Below, piece after piece: positions 27,633 to 34,984 of a DNA stretch of 64,000 bases; within the stretch, counting starts at the first letter, position 1, and every line of letters starts with the position of its first letter. The position numbers were made by a program, and so were the translations under genes. Below the pieces are notes generated by a model that was not told where the DNA came from, did no database searches, and saw only the letters and a list, made by a program, of their open reading frames with translations. This stretch comes from an uncultured Prevotellaceae bacterium (GTDB taxonomy: Bacteria; Bacteroidota; Bacteroidia; Bacteroidales; Bacteroidaceae): positions 43,403 through 107,402 of the forward strand of contig ONLY01000018.1 of the NCBI GenBank assembly GCA_900318775.1. Direction: 5' to 3'.

Positions 27633-28172
27633 CTACTTTCCCAATATTTCGTTCAACAATCCATCTGTGCGCTCCTCTATACCACGAATATCCTGGCTGA
27701 TTTCGTCAATGGTACGCAACTGCTTGGGCTTATAGAAATACTTGGTGAAGGATAATTCGTAGCCTGTCTCGACACTCTTCATGTCGATGATGGCATCTGG
27801 AGAGTAAGGCTTGATTTCATTCTCAAAGAAACCTTCTATGCCACCTTCATAGCGGAAAGGTATAATCTCTACATCTTTGCTCTTCTTATCTATCACAGGT
27901 TCACCTTTCTTCATGATGATGGTGCCCTGCTCGTCGCGTTGTGGCTGATATACCTTCACACTCCAGTAACCAAACTCGTTGTTGGGGAATATCTTGCTTT
28001 GGGGAGTCTCTTTGAAGTCCATCAACAGCTTCATAATCTGCTCTCTGTCTGTATCAGAAGTCTCGCAATTCTTCTCACCTAAGTTTTTACGCAAAGGTGT
28101 TTTTATCTCTGTTGCATCAATGAGCTGCACAAAGCCCTTACGACGTTCCTCAAATGAAGGTGCCAATACCTG
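27633..28172 (-). pseudogene. hsdM: C-terminal fragment of hsdM after a frameshifting deletion
   Basis: About 179 residues, in frame from roughly EERRKGFVQLIDATEI, carrying the C-terminal HsdM region (LRKNLGEKNCETSD, ...YELSFTKYFYKPK) and ending EERTDGLLNEILGK. It continues the HsdM chain, which stops upstream at ...DFYNTGIGTFI. Homologues have a W-V/I-L-T/S-N-R-K stretch between these two blocks; here ATT TG joins directly to AGGAACGTCG, so roughly 20 bases are missing and the frame is shifted. It could be translated alone only from an out-of-frame ATG. Confidence 0.75.
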
Positions 28173-29472
28173 TGTTGTAGAAGTCCTTCTCAGGCATAGC
28201 AATGATGGCTTCAAGGAGGTCGTTTTCTATGATATACTGACGCAAGTTGCTTGCCCCGCTTCCTGCATCACCTGTGAAGAGTGATGAGCCATTATGTACC
28301 TCAACAATACGAGTGCCCAATGCTGTATCTTCTCTCATACGGGAAAGGTTGTTGGCTAAGAACATCATCTGCGCATCGCCAATGTCAGGGATGAACGAGA
28401 GTTCCTTCCCGTCTTTATCAATGACCGTGAAGCGGCTATCGGTAAACTTCTTCTTTTCGTTCTCACCCAAACCACGTTTCTTCAAGTCTTCTTTCCAAGG
28501 TGTACCGAAAGGTGGATTCGAGATGCAAAAATCGAAAGTCTCGCCAGCATGACCATCTCTCGAAATCGTACTATCAAACGCGATGTACTCTCGTGTCTCC
28601 ATGCCCTTCTGATACTGGAATGCGCTGATGTTTTCTGAAATCATCAAGTCTGCCTTGCAGGTGGCAAACGTATCGGGTTGCAACTCTTGTCCGAAGATGT
28701 TCACCGCCACAGTCTTATCACGTTCTTGAGCTATTTCAAGGATGCGTTCCTTTGCTATCGTTAAAATGCCGCCCGTGCCACACGCTCCATCATAGATGTG
28801 ATAGGTGTTATCGGTTATCTTATCTGCAACAGGCAAAACGGCGAGGTCAGCCAACAACTTCACATAGTCACGAGGCGTGAAGTGTTCACCAGCCTCGGTT
28901 ACGTTGTTTTCCTCATTGAACCGACGCAACAGCTCTTCAAAGATGGTGCCCATCGTATGGTTGTCAAGTCCAGGCAAACGAACATTGCCCTCATCATCCT
29001 TCACTGGTTGGTTCGAAAGATTGATTTTGTCATCCGTAAACTTTTCGATGATGCTACCCAAACGCTCTGCCTCCGTCAAGTTATCCACCATCTGGCGCAG
29101 ATGGAACTTGTCAATGATGTCTTGTACATCTTTGCTGAATCCATTCAAATAATCGGTGAAGTTCATCTTCAGGCGCAGCGGGTCTGTTTCGCTCTTCAGC
29201 GTCTTCATGGTAAACTTCGAGGTGTTGTAGAACGGGTAGCCGGTCGCCTGATAGAGGATGGGGTCTTGATTCTGAATGTTGTTGTCATCCAGCATCTTCT
29301 TTCGTGCCAACAGCACCTCCTTGGTGGGTTCCAGCAACACGTCAATGCGCCGCAACACCATCATGGGCATGATGATTTTCTTATACTCGCCTTTCTCGAA
29401 GGCATAAACAAGCACATCTGTCGCTATATTCCAGATGAACGAGAACAATTGGTTGTATTGGCTTTGATTCAT
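28150..29472 (-). CDS. hsdM: type I DNA methyltransferase subunit M, truncated
   Basis: 440 residues remain. N-terminal HsdM helical domain (MNQSQYNQLFSFIWNIATDV...), then the N6-adenine methylase fold with SAM motif YDGACGTGG (about 227-235) and catalytic NPPF (319-322). Translation stops after NTGIGTFI because of a deletion that removes the conserved segment following it (see 27633-28172). Catalytic motifs survive but about 170 C-terminal residues are lost, so assembly with HsdS is doubtful. If HsdM is dead while HsdR is intact the host stays safe, because HsdR also needs the HsdM/HsdS complex. Start ATG 29472 is preferred (MNQSQ is the family start); its ATGA overlaps the stop of a 7-codon upstream frame. 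Confidence 0.85.
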   Translation of the reverse strand: MNQSQYNQLFSFIWNIATDVLVYAFEKGEYKKIIMPMMVLRRIDVLLEPTKEVLLARKKMLDDNNIQNQDPILYQATGYPFYNTSKFTMKTLKSETDPLRLKMNFTDYLNGFSKDVQDIIDKFHLRQMVDNLTEAERLGSIIEKFTDDKINLSNQPVKDDEGNVRLPGLDNHTMGTIFEELLRRFNEENNVTEAGEHFTPRDYVKLLADLAVLPVADKITDNTYHIYDGACGTGGILTIAKERILEIAQERDKTVAVNIFGQELQPDTFATCKADLMISENISAFQYQKGMETREYIAFDSTISRDGHAGETFDFCISNPPFGTPWKEDLKKRGLGENEKKKFTDSRFTVIDKDGKELSFIPDIGDAQMMFLANNLSRMREDTALGTRIVEVHNGSSLFTGDAGSGASNLRQYIIENDLLEAIIAMPEKDFYNTGIGTFI

Positions 29473-29492
29473 TCGCGATAGGTTTCGGGCAT
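29469..29492 (-). other. possible 7-codon leader ORF coupled to hsdM
   Basis: ATG 29492 reads MPETYRE and stops at TGA 29469-29471, which overlaps the hsdM start as ATGA. This would couple hsdM translation to the leader. It rests on the sequence only. Confidence 0.3.
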
Positions 29493-29540
29493 TGCACTTA
29501 TCGGGCACAGGCACCCTCAACCAACGAACAGACACGAAAA

Positions 29541-29685
29541 TAGTGCGGACCACTATATCCGTGTCTGAGGTGGTGAGAAGTACCTGCTTAAATAGATAAG
29601 TGACGCGTCCGCACTATCAAGTGCAGACATTAGTCATTCACCGTTATTTAAGCATCGTGTTCTAAACATCTCACCTTTCAGACAC
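29541..29685. promoter_or_regulatory. interleaved inverted repeats in the hsdM leader
   Basis: Three dyads: 29541-29550 with 29607-29616 (TAGTGCGGAC, exact), 29561-29578 with 29669-29685 (GTGTCTGA...GGTGAGA, imperfect), and 29585-29594 with 29645-29654 (TGCTTAAATA, exact). The first pair interleaves with the other two, so two folds would exclude each other. They lie in a leader of about 285 nt between promoter and hsdM start. Confidence 0.55.
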
Positions 29686-29762
29686 GCCGAATAACTGCTA
29701 ATGCTGTTATTATTTCCAATAAGGGGCTGCCGTTCTTCACCAAGATGCAGGCAACTCAATCG

Positions 29763-29770
29763 CAAAGGTA
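29763..29770 (-). promoter_or_regulatory. vegetative promoter -7 element, probably of the hsdM-hsdS operon
   Basis: TACCTTTG on the minus strand, about 290 nt upstream of hsdM. Confidence 0.55.
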
Positions 29771-29844
29771 CACATTATTTTTTTTATGAAAGAAAGAGGG
29801 AAGGAAAAAATGACAAAAAGCGCAGTAAATGAAATTAACCTATT

Positions 29845-29960
29845 AACTTTAACCCTTGCGCTGTCGCCCTTGGCGAAGTGAAAGTTAACAGTGAAAAGTG
29901 AGAAATAAGAGTTACCTACTATGCGAGGTATAAGCATTGCGCTAGCTTAACTGTCAACTA
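29845..29960. repeat. heptamer-flanked intergenic element, variant
   Basis: AGTGAAA/AGTGAGA-type units (about 29875-29905), a core with GTTACCTACTATGCG and GCGCTAGCTTAAC, then TGTCAAC units. It has the same ATTACC...GTTAGC plan as the elements at 6.1, 13.1 and 45.2 kb. It abuts the truncation point of the AbiEi-like remnant. Confidence 0.6.
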
Positions 29961-30068
29961 AATTAGCGAAGAACCATCATATTTGGGAAAAGAAGAAACA
30001 AAGAATATCTCGCCGAACTTACTGCGAGTAATCCTTTTTCTAATCTGCTGTACTACTGCATTCTCCAT
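29958..30068 (-). pseudogene. N-terminal remnant of a DUF6088/AbiEi-like antitoxin
   Basis: 36 residues, beginning MENAVVQQIRKRITRSKFGE and continuing IFFVSSFPKYD before ending GSSLI-stop. This is, from memory of the family, the conserved start of DUF6088 proteins (winged-helix AbiEi-like antitoxins): xxIRKRIxxSGxGxIFFxSSFPxYD. The remaining about 160 residues and any AbiEii toxin are absent; the frame ends where the neighbouring repeat element begins, which suggests that element or a deletion truncated it. Confidence 0.6.
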
Positions 30069-30088
30069 TGATTTTGTATATAAATTAT

Positions 30089-30117
30089 GGTCGGAATGAT
30101 AACAAATATTTCCGACC
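30089..30117. promoter_or_regulatory. inverted repeat upstream of the AbiEi-like remnant
   Basis: GGTCGGAA (30089-30096) and TTCCGACC (30110-30117), 21 bases before the remnant's ATG. AbiEi-type antitoxins repress their own operon through upstream inverted repeats, so this may be a left-over operator. Confidence 0.4.
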
Positions 30118-30202
30118 ACAAAGACACAAAATTTCTTTCATACAACAATACTTTAAGTGTTGAAATGAAGTTTCATTGCCAAATTATAGCGTTTTTCTTG
30201 TG

Positions 30203-30296
30203 AAAATTAACCACTTTTTTCTTATCTACCCAATATTTAGGGAACTTTTTTGTTAAGACACCAAAAAGGCACAAAGCCGTGGTGTACTTTGTGCCT
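30203..30296. repeat. 94-bp direct repeat, copy 1
   Basis: Nearly identical to 30683-30776, exactly 480 bases away. It starts AAATTAACCACTTTT, contains TTTAGGGAACTTTTTTGTTAA and ends in a transcription terminator. The two copies bracket the 77-aa gene. Confidence 0.9.
30263..30296 (-). terminator. intrinsic terminator after the 77-aa gene
   Basis: On the minus strand AGGCACAAAG / CTTTGTGCCT (10-bp perfect stem, 10-base loop) followed by TTTTTGG. Confidence 0.8.
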
Positions 30297-30323
30297 AACA
30301 GAATGGATGAGTATAATAATGAA

Positions 30324-30557
30324 TCATTCCAAATTTATTACAAAATCTTTTAAGGGGGTGCGCATGTGCTCTGCGCCCCATTGTTCTATTGTCTCTTCAT
30401 TGATACTACCATTGTCCCAAAGCGCATCAATTCCTTTTTGTGCTTTTTGAGCAAAGTAATGTGCCACAAGGTTTTTGAACTCCATGAGTTCAGCCTCAGA
30501 CTTGATGCTATTCAAAGCATTCAGAAATTCCAATTGTGCCATCTGACTATACGACAT
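30324..30557 (-). CDS. hypothetical small protein, 77 aa
   Basis: Predicted helical protein: LEFLNALNSIKSEAELMEFKNLVAHYFAQKAQKGIDALW, then DNGSINEETIEQWGAEHMRTP. It resembles a family of small Bacteroidetes proteins with LxEFKxLIAxYFAxKAxxEIDxLWDxGxI...WGxEHxRTPY, often seen near toxin-antitoxin or PIN genes; the function is unknown and this recall is not checked. It is flanked by two copies of a 94-bp repeat that ends in a terminator, so it is its own transcription unit; a TTAATTTG-like element inside copy 2 (about 30684) may be its promoter. Confidence 0.75.
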   Translation of the reverse strand: MSYSQMAQLEFLNALNSIKSEAELMEFKNLVAHYFAQKAQKGIDALWDNGSINEETIEQWGAEHMRTPLKDFVINLE

Positions 30558-30682
30558 AACTATTCTATTTTCTCTGAATTATCTGTTTTTACCACAAGAA
30601 AGAGCATAACGCTTCTATTTATCCAATAAGGCACGGCATCGAAACACCGCATGGAAAGCACACAAGGCACTCTCTTGGTTGC

Positions 30683-30776
30683 AAATTAACCACTTTTATT
30701 CTTATCTACCAAACATTTAGGGAACTTTTTTGTTAAGACACCAAAAAGGCACAAAGCCGTGGTGGACTTTGTGCCT
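30683..30776. repeat. 94-bp direct repeat, copy 2
   Basis: Second copy of the repeat at 30203-30296. It includes a terminator for the operon of the 61-aa acidic protein and probably the promoter region of the 77-aa gene. Confidence 0.9.
30743..30776 (-). terminator. intrinsic terminator after the 61-aa acidic protein gene
   Basis: On the minus strand AGGCACAAAG / CTTTGTGCCT with T-run, inside repeat copy 2. Confidence 0.8.
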
Positions 30777-30856
30777 CATATTTATATTATACTCAACTTT
30801 CGGAAGTGACGAAGTAATCGAAGTAATCTTACCACTACGAACCTACGACCTTACTA

Positions 30857-31042
30857 CTAGAAGCCCATAGATTCCATGATTGCGTCGTACATCAAAGGAT
30901 CGGTCGGCATATCGCCATACATTCCATCGGTCAATGCATCCCATGAATCTTCTTCAGTCCATTCATACCCACCACCGGTGTATGAATCATTCTCGTAATC
31001 GTCATACTCTTCGTAAGAGTCTTCAAAAAAATCTTGTGCCAT
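30857..31042 (-). CDS. 61-aa extremely acidic protein without basic residues
   Basis: MAQDFFEDSYEEYDDYENDS followed by YTGGGYEWTEEDSWDALTDG and ending MYDAIMESMGF. About one third of residues are Asp or Glu, Tyr is frequent, and there is no Lys, Arg or His. No signal peptide is seen. It is the last gene of a three-gene operon with an unknown 189-aa protein and a DUF4407 membrane protein, 37 nt after the latter, read from the proposed ECF promoter at 32692-32716. Such a protein could mimic DNA or bind cations or a basic partner; none of this is shown. A terminator follows about 80 nt downstream. Confidence 0.75.
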   Translation of the reverse strand: MAQDFFEDSYEEYDDYENDSYTGGGYEWTEEDSWDALTDGMYGDMPTDPLMYDAIMESMGF

Positions 31043-31079
31043 AATTTTTGATTGTTTTTTGATTGTTAATACTATATTT

Positions 31080-32060
31080 CTATTTTGTTATCAAGCTTTG
31101 TTCCGTCTTTGTCATCAAATTCTTCTTCAAACTCAACTGGTGTTCCACTATCAGTTCGTAATCGCATTTGTTCTCACCCATCTTGATGGTCAGCACAAAC
31201 AACTCCAAGAATGTGAGGAAGCAGAAAAGAATCACATAAAAAGCCAGCGAAATCCAACTTTGTGAAACAACTTTCAGTGTAGCCTCCAATTCTTCAATGA
31301 AACCCGGTGCTCGGCGGTTGACCTCTTCGGTTGTCTTTTGAGCTATATCTTTTTTATCTTGACGTAATTGTTCCAATTGATTAGAATAAATCTGAATTTG
31401 GTCATTGTTCGCTTTTAGCTGCTCAGCCAAAGGATTCGCCATTGTCACCGTATTCACAGACTGCACCTTTACCTTCTTGGGTCTGCCATTCTCATCCATG
31501 CCCACCACCTGCTCCTGAGTGTTCACATTAGTTCCCTGAATCGTTGGACGTTTCTGCAGTTCTTCGCCCAATATAATCGTGGCCTTGCTGAGCGAGTCCA
31601 TCTCATGCGTGATACGCTGAATATCGCTATCATAAATAGATAGCCTCTTTGTGATGGTTGCCTTTATGATGTCTTCCCTGTGTTCCTGAATAGCTTGCTG
31701 AATATCATTGCGGAAGATAATCTGATCGAAGATACAAGACCCCAATATGGCCATACATAAAGCCAACAGCACTCTCATAAAACTCATCATCCTTGCCTTG
31801 CCAACAGTCAAGATAATCACTCTTTCTACACACAACACAATCAACATGAAAGCAAGTGCTACACAAACTTTCAACCAGCAAGATTCGATGTTGATGTATC
31901 TGTCTGCAAAGCAATACCCAATCGTTCCCCACAACACCATCATGATACAGATGGCTGACAACAGTTTCCGAAACTGGCGATAACTTGCCTCTCCACACTC
32001 TTTTAGAATGTCTTTGTTCCATCCAATGAGGAAACACCCAATATTTGATATAGTTTTCAT
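31080..32060 (-). CDS. DUF4407-domain inner-membrane protein
   Basis: 326 residues. Start MKTISNIGCFLIGWNKDILKECGEAS, then three hydrophobic segments (about 33-53, 62-82, 91-113: LLSAICIMMVLWGTIGYCF, WLKVCVALAFMLIVLCVERVI, MRVLLALCMAILGSCIFDQIIF), a long charged coiled-coil part with Gln/Glu heptads (about 120-265), and a fourth hydrophobic segment (SWISLAFYVILFCFLTFLELFVL). This is the DUF4407 layout, a family of unknown function with a long soluble coiled coil between membrane segments. It lies 13 nt downstream of the 189-aa gene in the operon driven by the proposed ECF promoter. Confidence 0.85.
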   Translation of the reverse strand: MKTISNIGCFLIGWNKDILKECGEASYRQFRKLLSAICIMMVLWGTIGYCFADRYINIESCWLKVCVALAFMLIVLCVERVIILTVGKARMMSFMRVLLALCMAILGSCIFDQIIFRNDIQQAIQEHREDIIKATITKRLSIYDSDIQRITHEMDSLSKATIILGEELQKRPTIQGTNVNTQEQVVGMDENGRPKKVKVQSVNTVTMANPLAEQLKANNDQIQIYSNQLEQLRQDKKDIAQKTTEEVNRRAPGFIEELEATLKVVSQSWISLAFYVILFCFLTFLELFVLTIKMGENKCDYELIVEHQLSLKKNLMTKTEQSLITK

Positions 32061-32073
32061 ATTCCAGATGTTT

Positions 32074-32643
32074 TTATTCGTTATTGATAAACTTCAAAGT
32101 AATAGCTGAAATACCTTTCAAGAATCCTCTGCGATACGACTCAATCATCGTCATTAGCTTCGGGTCGTTGTCATCCAGCAGTCTTTCCATTTCAGATATT
32201 TCTGCCAGATGTTCTTCATAGGTTTCTTTACGAGCCTGCAGCAAAGATGCACTTGACATAGCGTATGATTCTTGAGCATTTCTCATCTGTACCTCAATCT
32301 CGCGTATATCATTCTTGTAACGTAAAGAGATTCTTTTGAAGAGCATCTTTAAGTCGTTACGGATGATACCCTCTCTTGCCTCACGGTACTGCAAGTCTGA
32401 ATTGACAAGTGCATCTTGGTATCCCTCATCTTCAAAATCCTTATGGATGAAGTTGAAGATGACATCAATAGGCATACCTGTTCCCCACTTAATGGTGATG
32501 ATTTTCTGCTTGTTTTCAGATGGTTCCACTTTTGTTGAATCATCTTGTTCTTTATTGCCCTCAGGCAGTTCCATTGGAGTTTCAGCGAACTGAGGCACAA
32601 TTTCTTCTTTAGGTTTAGAACCAAATAAGTTAAATAATCCCAT
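32074..32643 (-). CDS. hypothetical protein, 189 aa, first gene of the ECF-type operon
   Basis: Family not recognised. The N-terminus MGLFNLFGSKPKEE has a Gly2 and short hydrophobic start, then an acidic, Pro/Glu-rich linker (to about residue 50), a globular region with IKWGTGMPIDVIFNFIHKDFEDEGYQ, and a helical C-terminal half (about 95-165, likely coiled coil: KNDIREIEVQMRNAQESYAM, TYEEHLAEISEMERLLDD). No signal peptide. It is first in the operon 189-aa/DUF4407/61-aa acidic protein, and its ATG lies about 44 nt after the predicted start of the GTATAAAAGGG promoter. Confidence 0.8.
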   Translation of the reverse strand: MGLFNLFGSKPKEEIVPQFAETPMELPEGNKEQDDSTKVEPSENKQKIITIKWGTGMPIDVIFNFIHKDFEDEGYQDALVNSDLQYREAREGIIRNDLKMLFKRISLRYKNDIREIEVQMRNAQESYAMSSASLLQARKETYEEHLAEISEMERLLDDNDPKLMTMIESYRRGFLKGISAITLKFINNE

Positions 32644-32685
32644 AATGTTTCTTAATTAAATGATTAATATTTTTATTTTTTCATT

Positions 32686-32718
32686 TCCCTTTTATACTGA
32701 AAAAAAGAAAAGGTAACC
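32686..32718 (-). promoter_or_regulatory. proposed ECF-sigma promoter C (189-aa/DUF4407/61-aa operon)
   Basis: On the minus strand GGTTACCTTTT (starting 32718) and GTATAAAAGGG (starting 32697), TTACC to GTATAA distance 19. Two more copies of this arrangement lie at 35812 and 40236. It is unlike the vegetative TAnnTTTG. Confidence 0.6.
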
Positions 32719-32738
32719 ACCATGTCAAAAAATATTCG

Positions 32739-32746
32739 TATGTTTG
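32739..32746 (+). promoter_or_regulatory. vegetative promoter -7 element of the caspase-sigma operon
   Basis: TATGTTTG, matching TAnnTTTG. Because it lies inside the longer frame (ATG 32722), it favours ATG 32764 as the caspase start. Confidence 0.55.
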
Positions 32747-32763
32747 CAACAAATACAAATACA

Positions 32764-33633
32764 ATGAGAGTTAGACTTCTTGCCATATTCACAGCAATAT
32801 TGCTTTCTTCCTTTGTCTATGCACAACGGAAAAGGGCTTTCATGGTCGGTATTTCTCATTACGATACAGCATTGACGGGTTACCAATGGAATAACATCAA
32901 CGGAGTGGAAGATGTTAATTTGCTTACTCCCGTCTTAAAGAAGCAAGGGTTTGTTATAACAGCCCTCTTGAACGAACAAGCGACATTTGACAATATCACT
33001 CGTCAACTATCCATGTTTGTCGATAAAACAAAAAAGGGTGACATCGCCTATCTGCATTTCTCCACACATGGGCAACCTATTGAGGACTTAAATGGTGATG
33101 AAGACGATGGTTGGGATGAGGCGATTGTACCCATTGATGCTTTTAAGATGTACAAGAAAGGCACATACGAGGGGAAGAGACATTTCATTGATGACCAACT
33201 CAACCAATATGTTAAGAAGTTAAGAGAGAAGATTGGTAATACGGGATTTCTTTATGTAGTTATAGATGCTTGTCATGCAGGAACATCATCCAGAGGACAT
33301 GATGATGTGGTAAGAGGTACCAATGTTGGCTTTACATATAATAATAAAGTATTTAAACCTACTACGCAGAAGAAATCCCATTATAAGATTGATGCCTCTA
33401 CCAAGCAAGCCAACGTCTTGTTCTTGGAGGCTTGCAGACCTGATCAAATCAATTCTGAGATCAAAATAGGTGGCAAACGATATGGACCGCTTTCCTATAA
33501 CATTGCACAAGCTTTATCAACGTATAAGCTGACTACTGATGCTGACGAGCTCCTTAAGCACATCAAAGCATCCATCATGAAAGATGGACATTGGCCCAAT
33601 AATCAAAACCTTGTAACAGAAACAAGTTATTAA
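32764..33633 (+). CDS. secreted caspase-family (C14) peptidase
   Basis: 289 residues from ATG 32764 with a clear signal peptide (MRVRLLAIFTAILLSSFVYA). The caspase-hemoglobinase fold shows AFMVGISHYD, VEDVNLLTPVLKKQGF, the catalytic His in LHFSTHGQ (His102) and the catalytic Cys in VIDACHAGTS (Cys170), the metacaspase/caspase dyad. Acidic residues GDEDDGWDE after the His fit Arg/Lys specificity as in metacaspases, but this is inference. It lies one base before the ECF sigma gene, so protease and sigma factor are one operon. ATG 32722 would give 14 extra residues and is disfavoured by the promoter position. Confidence 0.9.
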   Translation: MRVRLLAIFTAILLSSFVYAQRKRAFMVGISHYDTALTGYQWNNINGVEDVNLLTPVLKKQGFVITALLNEQATFDNITRQLSMFVDKTKKGDIAYLHFSTHGQPIEDLNGDEDDGWDEAIVPIDAFKMYKKGTYEGKRHFIDDQLNQYVKKLREKIGNTGFLYVVIDACHAGTSSRGHDDVVRGTNVGFTYNNKVFKPTTQKKSHYKIDASTKQANVLFLEACRPDQINSEIKIGGKRYGPLSYNIAQALSTYKLTTDADELLKHIKASIMKDGHWPNNQNLVTETSY

Positions 33634-33634
33634 C

Positions 33635-34219
33635 ATGGCAAACCATATACCTTTACAACATCAAGAGCTAAACCACTTCCTTGCAGAAGAGAAAGGCAAG
33701 GTGCTGACATATCTGAGAAAGAAGTTTTCCATCTCAGATGATGACTTGGATGACATCTTTCAAGAGTCATCAATGGCATTGTTCTTGAATATACGCGATG
33801 GCAGACTTGCCAATCTCACCAGTACCCTCTCCACCTATTTCCTCCGCATATGCATCAACCAAACGTTGAAATCCATCGGCAAACAACAAAAAGTGGTGCC
33901 TTTGTTTGATGACAGCACGATAACCAACAAAGATGAGTTTCGTTCTGACAAGATAGATGAACTCTATAGATTATGTACAAAAGACGAAGACGCGGAGAGA
34001 GTAGCACAATCTGAAAGGATTGTACAGAACATCATCGAAGTGATGCCTGACACCTGCAAAAACATCTTCAAAGGCTATTATTGGGACAACTTCACAACAA
34101 GCACCATTGCAGACATGTTTGGCTTTGCCAATGCAAACTCTGTCAAGACACAGAAATACAAATGTCTGCAAAAGTTCCGCAACAGGTATAACGAACTAAT
34201 GAATAAAAATCATGGATAA
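33635..34219 (+). CDS. ECF-type sigma-70 factor
   Basis: 194 residues with region 2 (about 20-90: LTYLRKKFSISDDDLDDIFQESSMALFLNI, STYFLRICINQTLKSI) and region 4 (about 135-190: VMPDTCKNIFKGYYWDNFTT, then a helix-turn-helix IADMFGFANANSVKTQKYKCLQKFR). No region 3 or 1.1, as in ECF factors. The spacer between the regions is longer than usual. It starts one base after the caspase stop and overlaps the downstream anti-sigma-like gene by 8 bases, so expression is coupled. The three TTACCTTT-N-GTATAAA promoters in this island are the natural candidates for its targets. Confidence 0.9.
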   Translation: MANHIPLQHQELNHFLAEEKGKVLTYLRKKFSISDDDLDDIFQESSMALFLNIRDGRLANLTSTLSTYFLRICINQTLKSIGKQQKVVPLFDDSTITNKDEFRSDKIDELYRLCTKDEDAERVAQSERIVQNIIEVMPDTCKNIFKGYYWDNFTTSTIADMFGFANANSVKTQKYKCLQKFRNRYNELMNKNHG

Positions 34220-34907
34220 GGAAAAAGACATATTGACAGACTGTGTAGATGAACGCATAGAATCTTTTCTTCGTGGCACAATGAGTTCAGACGAGGAAGA
34301 GGCTTTCAAGCAGGAAATCAAAAGCAACCCTGAATTACGGAATCGTGCAATGGAAATGACGGCACTTGCCAAAGGGTTGTGCACATATGAATCCGACAAG
34401 GAAAAATCTCTTAAAAATTCCATCGTGGCTGATAAATCCACAGCGAAAGAAACGAGAACAAGAGCACATACCTTCTTGTGGTGGGCATGTTCTGCGGCTG
34501 CTGTATGTGTCATTTTTTTCAGCGTCTTCAAAGCCCAAAGATACCGAACTTTGGAAGAAACCATCTCCCCTTACTACACCCAATACGACATTAGCAACAT
34601 CTCTCGTGGAGGCACTGACTCTACCACTGTTGTCCATCTCTATTCTCTCTTTGAACAAATCCAAACACAACACAATGTGACCAATGTCATTAAGGAGTTG
34701 GAATCTATTTACGCATCACTTAATTCAGATTACTCATATCATCCTTATGCGAATGACATAGCATGGAACCTCGCTTTAGCTTATATAAAGGATGATCAAA
34801 TAGACAAAGCCATTCCTATTCTGGAGAAGCTCAAAGAAGAGAACCAGGACAGTCCTATCAGCGTAAAATCTGACGAACTCCTTCAGAGAATTAAAGACTT
34901 AAGATAA
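34212..34907 (+). CDS. membrane-anchored anti-sigma-like protein with TPR-like C-terminus
   Basis: 231 residues. The N-terminal 50 residues (DERIESFLRGTMSSDEEEAF, KSNPELRNRAMEM) match the helical start of Bacteroidetes anti-sigma/zf-HC2-like proteins but without a zinc motif. A single membrane segment lies at about 93-110 (FLWWACSAAAVCVIFFSVF). The outer part has TPR-like helices (ANDIAWNLALAYIKDDQIDKAIPILEKLKEEN). The start overlaps the end of the sigma gene, the usual arrangement for an anti-sigma factor. A cytosolic sigma-binding end and periplasmic TPR end would let envelope events reach the sigma factor. Function is inferred from position and layout. Confidence 0.75.
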   Translation: MDKEKDILTDCVDERIESFLRGTMSSDEEEAFKQEIKSNPELRNRAMEMTALAKGLCTYESDKEKSLKNSIVADKSTAKETRTRAHTFLWWACSAAAVCVIFFSVFKAQRYRTLEETISPYYTQYDISNISRGGTDSTTVVHLYSLFEQIQTQHNVTNVIKELESIYASLNSDYSYHPYANDIAWNLALAYIKDDQIDKAIPILEKLKEENQDSPISVKSDELLQRIKDLR

Positions 34908-34947
34908 ATTTCTTATTAAAAAATTTGGTACAATTTACGAAAGTGCT

Positions 34948-34955
34948 TAACTTTG
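34948..34955 (+). promoter_or_regulatory. vegetative promoter -7 element of the 61-aa/GNAT pair
   Basis: TAACTTTG with TTTGG about 20 bases upstream; expected start about 34962, 23 nt before ATG 34985. Confidence 0.65.
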
Positions 34956-34984
34956 TATCGAAACATTAGACTCATTGAAGCAAT

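Noticed and set aside
26342..29472. Phase-variable hsdS shufflon
   Set aside because: Only one hsdS is present, with no recombinase gene and no partial hsdS copies; the dyads upstream of hsdM are too short and not in hsdS.
29541..29685. T-box or known metabolite riboswitch before hsdM
   Set aside because: No T-box sequence or recognisable riboswitch core was seen; only inverted repeats can be claimed.
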